Source: an uncultured Prevotellaceae bacterium | GTDB taxonomy: Bacteria; Bacteroidota; Bacteroidia; Bacteroidales; Bacteroidaceae | DNA: 64,000 bases | Reading direction: 5' to 3' | Assembly: GCA_902801375.1 (NCBI GenBank) | Contig: CADCIB010000003.1 | Location: 62,001-126,000 of the forward strand | Part shown: positions 51,780 to 58,998 of the stretch, piece by piece | Layout: each line of letters opens with the position of its first letter | Position numbering within the stretch: position 1 is the stretch's first letter | Made by a program: the position numbers and the translations under genes | The notes under the pieces: model-generated | The model's input: the letters and a program-made list of their open reading frames with translations, nothing else | Databases searched by the model: none | Told to the model about the DNA's origin: nothing

Positions 51780-53369
51780 TTATCTGGGGTTGGCTGTGAT
51801 GCCCGCATTGATGACATATTCATGGAGCTGGATGGCGCGGCGCGGGTCGTCCTTCTTCATCGTGTCATAGACGGTGATGTTACCGTCGCCCAGCGTTCCA
51901 TCCACGTTGCGGCGGTAGATCTCGATGCCATAGCGCTTGACGTCCTGCCAACGCAGTCCCTCATGCAGACAGGTGACACGACGGGCATGAAGCACGGCAT
52001 GTATCAGGTTTTCCTGTTCGCCTGCAGTCACGGTGAAGTCAGGGTCGAGCTTTTTCTTCGGCGTGGGCACCGTTGGCGTGTAGTAGGCTTTTTGGTTGCC
52101 GTAGGCTTGGCGCAGCGTGGTTGCATCTACCACTCCTTGATTGGAGGTGAAGGAGTTCATCCACGCCGTGAGGTCGGCATAGGCATGTTCGTAGTCGCCC
52201 TTGAGCGCGTAGGCCTCAGCACGGTCGAGGATGAGAGCATCAGTAGTAAAGGCTGGCACGATCATACGCGGATAGCCAATACCGTTCACGATGTCGGTGT
52301 ATTCCACATATTGACCCATCTTCAGCATGTAGATCTTCGGCGAACCGCTCATCTGACCGGCAGCGAAGTACGTATTCTGCGATCCCCAGAAACCTGTGCT
52401 CTGGAGCGTCTCGGTTTGCGAGATCTTGGTGCTGTGGCAGTAGCCTTTCGCCACTGCAGTGGGACCATAGACCCATTCCCAATAGGAATTGGAGGTGATG
52501 ATGAGCAGGTTGGCTTTGTCGCTGGCATTGATGAAGGTGTTGTAGCTGGCACTACCCAGAGCTATGCTGCCCAGGGTCTTCCAGTCGCGCAGCATGTCGG
52601 CAGGCTGAGAGGTCAACACGCGTGTTGCACACTCAATACAACGGTCAAGGTTCGACATGTCTTCCTTCATATAATAAAGGTAGAAACGTGCGGCAAAAGC
52701 GTAGGCCGCGCGCAGGTTGAAGTGATACTTCGGCACCGTATAGATGTTGTCGTTGATGAGTGGCAGCCCCTCTTCGATGTCGGCAGCGATATTCTCATAG
52801 AGTTCAGCCATCGTGCCACGACTATAGGTCGGCGACACCGTGGTCTCTGTGGTCCTCATGTAAGGCACACCCATGGCTTCATGGCAGGTCTTGCTGCTAT
52901 AAGGCAGACAGAAGATGTTTGCCAACTGGAAATGGCAAAAGGCCCGGCACAACAGAGCCTCGCCTCGCTGGGCATTGAGACGCTCCGGTCGCCCTAAATT
53001 GTCGATGGCGATGAGCACGTTGTTGGCAGCGGCAATGCTCTTGTAGCAGTGCTCCCAAAGTGCATACGGTCCGTCTTGGTTTTTCCAGGTGATGTCCTGC
53101 CAGTTGGCAGCTTCTTCCTCCAGCGTCTGATAGGCCGTATAGCTGCTGCTGCCCGTGCAGTGGTCGGTGTTGTCGCTGTACATCTCCGACATCAGGAAGC
53201 TGTTGGTCAGCGGGTAGGCATTGACCAGCAGTTCGGTGATCTTCGTGTCGGTATCCAGCTCGGCGCGATTGTCGGGCAGCACGTCGAGATAGTCGTCGCA
53301 GGAAGACAGGGTCGTTACAAAGCAGCAACTGATAAGAACCTGAGGCAGTAATCGATATATTGTTTTCAT
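51780..53369 (-). CDS. SusD/RagB-like surface lipoprotein
   Basis: 529 residues; lipoprotein signal VLISCCFVTTLSSC. The SusD N-terminal domain has ELDTDTKITELLVNAYPLTN and the conserved RGEALLCRAFCHFQLANIFC helix; the C-terminal domain has TDALILDRAEAYALKGDYEH and LHEGLRWQDVKRYGIEIYRR. It binds substrate at the surface with the SusC partner. It lies 39 bp after the SusC stop in a locus with an Mx1 peptidase and DUF4302, which points to peptide rather than glycan uptake. Confidence 0.93.
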   Translation of the reverse strand: MKTIYRLLPQVLISCCFVTTLSSCDDYLDVLPDNRAELDTDTKITELLVNAYPLTNSFLMSEMYSDNTDHCTGSSSYTAYQTLEEEAANWQDITWKNQDGPYALWEHCYKSIAAANNVLIAIDNLGRPERLNAQRGEALLCRAFCHFQLANIFCLPYSSKTCHEAMGVPYMRTTETTVSPTYSRGTMAELYENIAADIEEGLPLINDNIYTVPKYHFNLRAAYAFAARFYLYYMKEDMSNLDRCIECATRVLTSQPADMLRDWKTLGSIALGSASYNTFINASDKANLLIITSNSYWEWVYGPTAVAKGYCHSTKISQTETLQSTGFWGSQNTYFAAGQMSGSPKIYMLKMGQYVEYTDIVNGIGYPRMIVPAFTTDALILDRAEAYALKGDYEHAYADLTAWMNSFTSNQGVVDATTLRQAYGNQKAYYTPTVPTPKKKLDPDFTVTAGEQENLIHAVLHARRVTCLHEGLRWQDVKRYGIEIYRRNVDGTLGDGNITVYDTMKKDDPRRAIQLHEYVINAGITANPR

Positions 53370-53372
53370 CTT

Positions 53373-53417
53373 TTAAATGCTTAATGCTAAATACTTAACT
53401 CCTAATTCCTAAATTCC
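53373..53417 (+). repeat. 7-8 bp period repeat tract before SusD
   Basis: Six imperfect units (TTAAATGC, TTAATGC, TAAATAC, TTAACTCC, TAATTCC, TAAATTCC) across the SusC stop and the SusC-SusD gap. Confidence 0.6.
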
Positions 53418-56400
53418 CATTCGTAATGTCATTGTGAACTGCTTGGGAATGGGTGATGCCACACCACCAGCATTGACAAATTCCGGATCTTGGCCATTCA
53501 GCTTCGAGTCGGAGTAGAAGAGGAAGAGGTTCGTGGCCTGTAGCTTCAACGACAGATCGCTGATATGGAGGGGACGAAGCCACGACTTGGGGAAGTCGTA
53601 CGACAGCGACACTTCCTTCATACGTACGAAATCGCCTTTGGCCGTGCGTGCTGTAGAGTAGTTGTAGGCATTGTAAAGAATACCCATGTTAGAGTCTTCC
53701 GACACTTGACGCTTGGTCAAGATTACGGGAATGTCGGTCTTCTGCTCATCGCCCGGCATGAGCCAACGGTTCTGGAACTCCTGTGGCATAGCGTCGAGGT
53801 CGGAGTAGCTGCTTCGGAACGACGGATAGAGACGCAGTACATTTCCGAAAGAATAAGTGACAAACAAATTCAGGCGGAAATTCTTGTATTTCAAGATATT
53901 GCCCAAACTGCCGTAAGTGGTGGGCTCCGTCGGTCCCTCGTAGACGAGATTGTCGAGCAGCTGCGACTGGAACTTGATTGTTGCACCCGCATTGACAATG
54001 TTGCCATCCTGGTCGGTGATGCGCGGCAGACCGTAATTGTCAAGTCCGTTGAAGCGGAACGAGAAGAGTGCACGGTGTGGGTAGCCCACACGGGTGAAAC
54101 CATTACCCTGTACCATCTCAATGATGGTGGGGTCGGCCTGAAGGTTGGTGACCTCGGTGGTCACGTGGGTAAAGATGAAGTTTGTCTCCCACGAGAAATT
54201 GGGCTTCTGCACATTCTTGGTGGTAATGCTCAGTTCCGTACCGCTCGACTTCATATCGGCGACGTTGGCCCATTTCTTGATGGCACCGCCCACACCCGAG
54301 GTGTTGATAGGACCGATGAGGTCGTAGTTGTCGCGGCGGAACCAGTCGAACTCCACGTTGATGCGGTTGGCGAGCAGACCCACTGCCAGTCCAATGTTCA
54401 ACTCATGTTTCTTCTCATAGGTCAGTTCCTCGTTGGCAATGTCCTGAATCTTCATACCCGTTTCCTGAATGCTGCTGAAAGGGCGGTAGGGCTTGTAGTT
54501 CATCATGACGATGGTGGCATTGCTCACGTTGAGGGGACCCGGGTCGGCGGTCAGTGAGTAGCTGGCTTTCAGCGAGAGGTTCGAAAGCGTGGGGCGGAGT
54601 TGCTCAAAGAAAGGCTCCTCATGAACGTTCCATGCACCAGAGATGTTCCACGTAGGCAACCAGCGTGCCGAACGGCTACGGCCTAAGCGATTCGTACCCT
54701 CATAGCGATACGTACCATTGACGGTGTAGCGTCCTTTATAAGAATAGGTGCCGTTGGCGAAGAAGGCTGACGTGCGGCTGCGGGTGCGTCCGAGCGAGTA
54801 GTAGTCGGCATTATCCTCAATGGTTTTCTTGAAGAACTCATAGAGGTAGAAGGGCAACTCACCTTTCTCATACTGCATACCCCATCCGTTGAAGTAGTTG
54901 CGCTGGCGGTCGATAGCGCCCACCTCTGAACCTGCGAAGAGATTGACAATGTGGGTGTCTTGGAACACATAATTCCACGAAGCTGTCAGTCGGAAGTCGG
55001 TTGCCAGCATCTTGTTGTCGTTCTTCAGGTAGATACCACCCACGGGAAGAATGCTCACGGGGAGGTCGTAGGGGTTATCGGGGTTGTGGTAGAGCCAGGG
55101 ATTGTTCTGGCGGATATACGCATCACCCATGGAGCGGTAGGCTCCTGCCTGGTTGGAGGCCTCACGGATCTGATGCTCGCGCGTAGAAGTGAGGTAGTTG
55201 ATGGAGGCCAAGGCTGCCAACTCCAACGTGCGGAGGGGTTTCCACTTCAGTTCGCCCTGAAACTTCATGCTGATCTCATTGAGGTCAATATAGTTGTTGT
55301 CGAGCTCGTTCTTGATGTTGAAAGGCGTGTAGTTGCGGGTGTAATACTCATCGGCATCCATCGTACGCGAGGAGTTCAAAGCAAAGCTGAAGGGGTTGAT
55401 GTCGAAGTCGCGTTTCACCTCGCCGTTCACTACGTCGGTCGACTGGCTGAGTGTTCCCGGCTCACGCTGCTTGCGGTAGTAGCCGTTGGTAATCAGATTG
55501 AGCATCAGCTGCTGCGACATCTTGATGCTGGTGTTCATGTTGGCCGTATAACGGTCCACGCTGTTTTGGCGGTAGCGTCCCGGATCGTACATGGCACTGA
55601 GCGAACCGTAGAAACTAATGTTTTCCGTACCTGCCGACACACTGACCGAGTGGTTATGTTGAATGCTGTTCGAAAACAGTTCTCCGAACCAGTCAGTATT
55701 GCGCATTTCGGCTTGGCGGAGGTATGCATTCTGTGCAGCCTCGTCGTTGGTCAGCGCAAAGCTACCCGTCGCAGGGTCATAGTCGTTGGTCAGCTGGTAC
55801 ATTTTTCCAAACACACCACTCTTGGAGGCACGGTAAGTGTCGGCAAAGTTGAACCATCCCTTGTCACGCATTTCCATATAGACCACCATCTGCTCCTGCG
55901 AGTTCATGATGTTATAGTCGCGGTAGTTGGGACGGAGACGCAGGGTATACTCACCAGTATAGCCTACACGAGTCTTTCCAGCCTTACCTTTCTTCGTCGT
56001 GACGACAATCACGCCCGACATGGCACGTGCGCCGTAGATACTCGTGGCCGAACCATCTTTCAGAATGTCGAACGTCTCAATGTCGTCGGCATTCAAACCT
56101 GCCACGGCTGAGGAGATGAGCGTTTCGGCATCGCCACTCGACAGGTCGTCGGCCGTCACATCGGTCACATCCTCCATGATGACGCCATCGATGACCCACA
56201 ACGGCTTGGAGTTACCATAAATACTGGTTGCACCACGGACACGGATCTTGGGTGCCGTGCCGAAAGTGCCACTGACATTCTGCACCGACACACCTGCCGC
56301 ACGTCCTTCAAGAGAACGGCTGATGTCGGCCATACCGTCGAGTTTGGCATCAGAGGCACTGATTTTTGTGGTGGCACCCGTGAAGAGGCGCTTGTCCATC

Positions 56401-56741
56401 TTCTGCATACCAGTGACAACGACCTCCTCCAACTGTTGGCCGCTGTCGGGTTTCAGGCGGATCGTGCTTTGCTGAGCCAGTTTGCCGACGGCTATCTCCT
56501 GCGTCTCGTAGCCAAGATAGGACACGACGACTACATCGCTCTTCGACGGAGCTGTCAGGAGGAAGTGTCCCTCTAAGTCGGTGACAGTGCCTTGTCCGCC
56601 CTTCTTCAGCTTCAAGGAGGCTCCAATGAGAGGTTCGCCCGTCTCGTCGAGCACAGTGCCGCGGATGGCATCACTCCCCGTCTGACCCAAGACAGACAAG
56701 GTGAACAGCAATAGTGCTAAAAGACTCTTAAATCTTTGCAT
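53409..56741 (-). CDS. SusC/RagA TonB-dependent outer-membrane transporter
   Basis: 1110 residues; signal MQRFKSLLALLLFTLSVLG. CarboxypepD_reg-like domain (about 25-100, IRGTVLDETGEPLIGASLKL), linker QLEEVVVTGMQKMDKRL, plug (about 115-240) with IRVRGATSIYGNSKPLWVID and SIYGARAMSGVIVVTTKKGK, then the barrel, ending QFTMTLRMGI. With its SusD, Mx1 peptidase and DUF4302 partners it probably imports peptides. Together with the two genes upstream it is in a long same-strand run; a heptamer repeat (56745-56779) covers the gap just before its start. Confidence 0.95.
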   Translation of the reverse strand: MQRFKSLLALLLFTLSVLGQTGSDAIRGTVLDETGEPLIGASLKLKKGGQGTVTDLEGHFLLTAPSKSDVVVVSYLGYETQEIAVGKLAQQSTIRLKPDSGQQLEEVVVTGMQKMDKRLFTGATTKISASDAKLDGMADISRSLEGRAAGVSVQNVSGTFGTAPKIRVRGATSIYGNSKPLWVIDGVIMEDVTDVTADDLSSGDAETLISSAVAGLNADDIETFDILKDGSATSIYGARAMSGVIVVTTKKGKAGKTRVGYTGEYTLRLRPNYRDYNIMNSQEQMVVYMEMRDKGWFNFADTYRASKSGVFGKMYQLTNDYDPATGSFALTNDEAAQNAYLRQAEMRNTDWFGELFSNSIQHNHSVSVSAGTENISFYGSLSAMYDPGRYRQNSVDRYTANMNTSIKMSQQLMLNLITNGYYRKQREPGTLSQSTDVVNGEVKRDFDINPFSFALNSSRTMDADEYYTRNYTPFNIKNELDNNYIDLNEISMKFQGELKWKPLRTLELAALASINYLTSTREHQIREASNQAGAYRSMGDAYIRQNNPWLYHNPDNPYDLPVSILPVGGIYLKNDNKMLATDFRLTASWNYVFQDTHIVNLFAGSEVGAIDRQRNYFNGWGMQYEKGELPFYLYEFFKKTIEDNADYYSLGRTRSRTSAFFANGTYSYKGRYTVNGTYRYEGTNRLGRSRSARWLPTWNISGAWNVHEEPFFEQLRPTLSNLSLKASYSLTADPGPLNVSNATIVMMNYKPYRPFSSIQETGMKIQDIANEELTYEKKHELNIGLAVGLLANRINVEFDWFRRDNYDLIGPINTSGVGGAIKKWANVADMKSSGTELSITTKNVQKPNFSWETNFIFTHVTTEVTNLQADPTIIEMVQGNGFTRVGYPHRALFSFRFNGLDNYGLPRITDQDGNIVNAGATIKFQSQLLDNLVYEGPTEPTTYGSLGNILKYKNFRLNLFVTYSFGNVLRLYPSFRSSYSDLDAMPQEFQNRWLMPGDEQKTDIPVILTKRQVSEDSNMGILYNAYNYSTARTAKGDFVRMKEVSLSYDFPKSWLRPLHISDLSLKLQATNLFLFYSDSKLNGQDPEFVNAGGVASPIPKQFTMTLRMGI

Positions 56742-56744
56742 AAT

Positions 56745-56779
56745 GGTGAGAGGTGAGAAATGAGTGGTGAGTGGTGAGA
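56745..56779 (+). repeat. Heptamer tandem repeat (GGTGAGA-type)
   Basis: Five 7-bp units: GGTGAGA, GGTGAGA, AATGAGT, GGTGAGT, GGTGAGA. It fills the gap between the end of the 302-residue gene and the SusC start (56741). Confidence 0.85.
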
Positions 56780-56784
56780 TTGAA

Positions 56785-57693
56785 TTAACGGACGACTATT
56801 ATCTTACCATTCTGGATAAAGATACCATGGGTGGGATTTGCTACATAGCGGCCCTGCAAGTCATAGACACGGTTGTCTTGCTGCGTCGGCAACGAAACAT
56901 GCTGGATGGCAGTAGCTCCTCCAATTCCTCCATCATAATAATGCTCCGACTTGTGCGGGTCGTTCTCGCTGGCCTTGTAGTCGTCTTTGTCGGTCTCAGC
57001 GAAATGGGCATAGTAGATGGCCGGGCCGCTGACGGTAACAGTCATTTCGCGCTCGGTACTTACAATATTGCCATCGCTGTCGGTCCAGTGATCGAACTTG
57101 TAATATTTCACGCCACCGCCCTCAGGACTCATGGAATCACCGTAGGCTGACAGAGTCACCTGGTCACCTGGCTCGGTGTAGAGTTTGTCGGCGTAGGCGT
57201 TGCCACAGCCAATCTGATCTTCAGCCACACGGGCAACTACACCCTTGGTGAATACAGCAAAGATATAATCGGTGGGAGCGGCCAGTTGCTCCAAAGCCTC
57301 AGCAGCGAGCTCATCGGCCTCTGTGGAAGAGTTTCCTTTATAGATGGTGGGATCGTAGATGGCTGTGAAGTAACCATCAGCTCTCACCTTCACTTGCAGG
57401 TCGAGCTCTCTGTCGTAGGTTTGGTTTCCGTTGTCACGGGCAAAGCCGGCAAGCATATAACCTTCGGTAGCCTGTGCCCAGATAAATGCATCACTGATAG
57501 CTCCGTTGGTATAGCGTTTGAACTCAGATGTGGCGTCATACTCTTTCTCATCGTAGGACACAAAATCGGTATAGACGGTACCTGCTCCTGTGGGATAAGC
57601 CTCAGCTTTCACCCAAATGATGTTGTCTTCGTTCGCAAAAGCAGTCGCGGTGCTGATGAGCGCCATCGCTGCGGCAATGAATAATTTCTTCAT
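56785..57693 (-). CDS. Secreted protein with InlB-like repeats and sorting-like tail
   Basis: 302 residues; signal peptide MKKLFIAAAMALISTATAFA. Two strand-rich modules resemble Listeria-Bacteroides (InlB B) repeats: IIWVKAEAYPTGAGTVYTDF and the later EPGDQVTLSAYGDSMSPEGG with VKYYKFDHWTDSDGNIVSTE. The end is YDLQGRYVANPTHGIFIQNG then KIIVVR, a sorting-like tail. Translationally coupled to the DUF4105 gene (4-bp ATGA overlap). Function unknown. Confidence 0.75.
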   Translation of the reverse strand: MKKLFIAAAMALISTATAFANEDNIIWVKAEAYPTGAGTVYTDFVSYDEKEYDATSEFKRYTNGAISDAFIWAQATEGYMLAGFARDNGNQTYDRELDLQVKVRADGYFTAIYDPTIYKGNSSTEADELAAEALEQLAAPTDYIFAVFTKGVVARVAEDQIGCGNAYADKLYTEPGDQVTLSAYGDSMSPEGGGVKYYKFDHWTDSDGNIVSTEREMTVTVSGPAIYYAHFAETDKDDYKASENDPHKSEHYYDGGIGGATAIQHVSLPTQQDNRVYDLQGRYVANPTHGIFIQNGKIIVVR

Positions 57694-58916
57694 ATTCTTT
57701 GAGGTTTTAATGTTTTTATTGTTTTGATGTTTGATTTCAATAATAATCTGATGGCATAGGTTGCCATAAACAGTGCGTGGGGCAAATCAAGCTGGGCGAC
57801 AAAAGGAGTCAGCAACAGCAGTATGAGAATGGCGACTATTAGGCAGGTGCAAATTTCAGGCAACCATTTGCGGCGGAAGGCCCAAAGCAGCAGTGGCAAT
57901 GGATTGAACACGAGCAGATACCAGTTCCACTGGGTAGCTTCCAAGTCTGAAAGTAATACCAAAGCCGTGAGACCCAATGCCAACAGGATGTAGGCGGCCA
58001 ACAGCACACTGTCGATTAGGAACGGCAGTCGCTTCCAGCCCAAATACCACTGTCCAATGGTGATCACCACAACCAATAATAATAATATGGTGAAGACACC
58101 AATAGGTGTCAGTAATCCATGCCAGATGGATGAGGGGTGAATGGCAACAGGCGACAGGCCGGCTGTCAGTATTTCAGCATCGCCGGAAATGATATGCCGG
58201 TTGTCGTCAGTGAGCGTAGCCTGCCGCCATACCTCGGGAAGCGTGTGCGGTGTAAGCTTATGCTCGATAGGCCCCATCTCGTCGCCTGCGGGTCCCATGA
58301 TGGTCTGCCAGAAGAACCGGCTCCAAGGGTAAGGTGCCGATTCGGTCAACATCTGATCGCGGAACGACCCGTTAGTTTGGGCAGGCAACTGCCGATAATC
58401 CACAGAAGAGGGCAAAACTGAAGTTATCAGGTCGATGACCATTGAGGCACACTGGGTGTGCAGGTAGTTATAGCGATAGCACCCTCCCCGCACAATCTCT
58501 TTGTCGGCATGTTGCCAAAGCATAAGCTTTTCCTTCGGAGTGAGGTTGAGCTGGTGCTGAGCCACGCCACGTCCTGCATTGCGATAATACTCCAGATAGG
58601 CAGGTGTTGGCGCTGCTGCGAAACCGCCCATAGCCTTGCCGCGGAAAAAGTCGTACAGTCCTTTCGCATCAGTTGGCGTTTCAAAAGTGAAACAGTAGTC
58701 CATCTTATGGTCAGGACATTGCAACCGCAATGCGCAGTGGCCGAAGAGAGAATAAGGTTCGGCTGCAGGACTTACAACGAGCAGGCTTGCTGTGATGTAG
58801 TCGGGCTTCAGTTGCTCCAGTGAATCGGAGGCAGCTGCAGCCTCAGACGCAGCTCTGCTCACGTTGGAAGTGAGCAGCAGCATTGTCAGCAGCAGAGTGT
58901 GTATCAGCCTTGTCAT
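57690..58916 (-). CDS. DUF4105-domain membrane protein
   Basis: 408 residues; signal peptide MTRLIHTLLLTMLLLTSNVS. The N-terminal DUF4105 (Lnb-like) domain has VSPAAEPYSLFGHCALRLQC, YDFFRGKAMGGFAAAP and YRYNYLHTQCASMVIDLI, where the conserved His and Cys of the family are present. The C-terminal half carries about five membrane helices (IGVFTILLLLVVVITI, LAAYILLALGLTALVLL, LPEICTCLIVAILILLLL). The domain is periplasmic and thought to be a cysteine-type hydrolase. It overlaps the InlB-like gene by 4 bp. Confidence 0.85.
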   Translation of the reverse strand: MTRLIHTLLLTMLLLTSNVSRAASEAAAASDSLEQLKPDYITASLLVVSPAAEPYSLFGHCALRLQCPDHKMDYCFTFETPTDAKGLYDFFRGKAMGGFAAAPTPAYLEYYRNAGRGVAQHQLNLTPKEKLMLWQHADKEIVRGGCYRYNYLHTQCASMVIDLITSVLPSSVDYRQLPAQTNGSFRDQMLTESAPYPWSRFFWQTIMGPAGDEMGPIEHKLTPHTLPEVWRQATLTDDNRHIISGDAEILTAGLSPVAIHPSSIWHGLLTPIGVFTILLLLVVVITIGQWYLGWKRLPFLIDSVLLAAYILLALGLTALVLLSDLEATQWNWYLLVFNPLPLLLWAFRRKWLPEICTCLIVAILILLLLTPFVAQLDLPHALFMATYAIRLLLKSNIKTIKTLKPQRI

Positions 58917-58951
58917 TCGTCGTTGTTTTGTTTGTTGATCTTGATAAAGCC

Positions 58952-58982
58952 ATTCGGAATCCCCCGCGGGGGATTACCGAAT
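58952..58982. repeat. GC-rich palindrome between gene runs
   Basis: ATTCGG, a spacer base, then ATCCCCC and GGGGGAT in mirror, and CCGAAT: a near-perfect palindrome of about 31 bp, 17 bp after the stop at 58999. No U run follows it, so terminator function is uncertain; it could be an intergenic repeat. Confidence 0.6.
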
Positions 58983-58998
58983 AGCGAACATGAGAAAA

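Noticed and set aside
51624-52997. 457-residue open frame opposite the SusD gene
   Set aside because: The SusD protein, with lipobox and family helices, is on the minus strand; long antisense frames are frequent in GC-balanced SusC/SusD genes.
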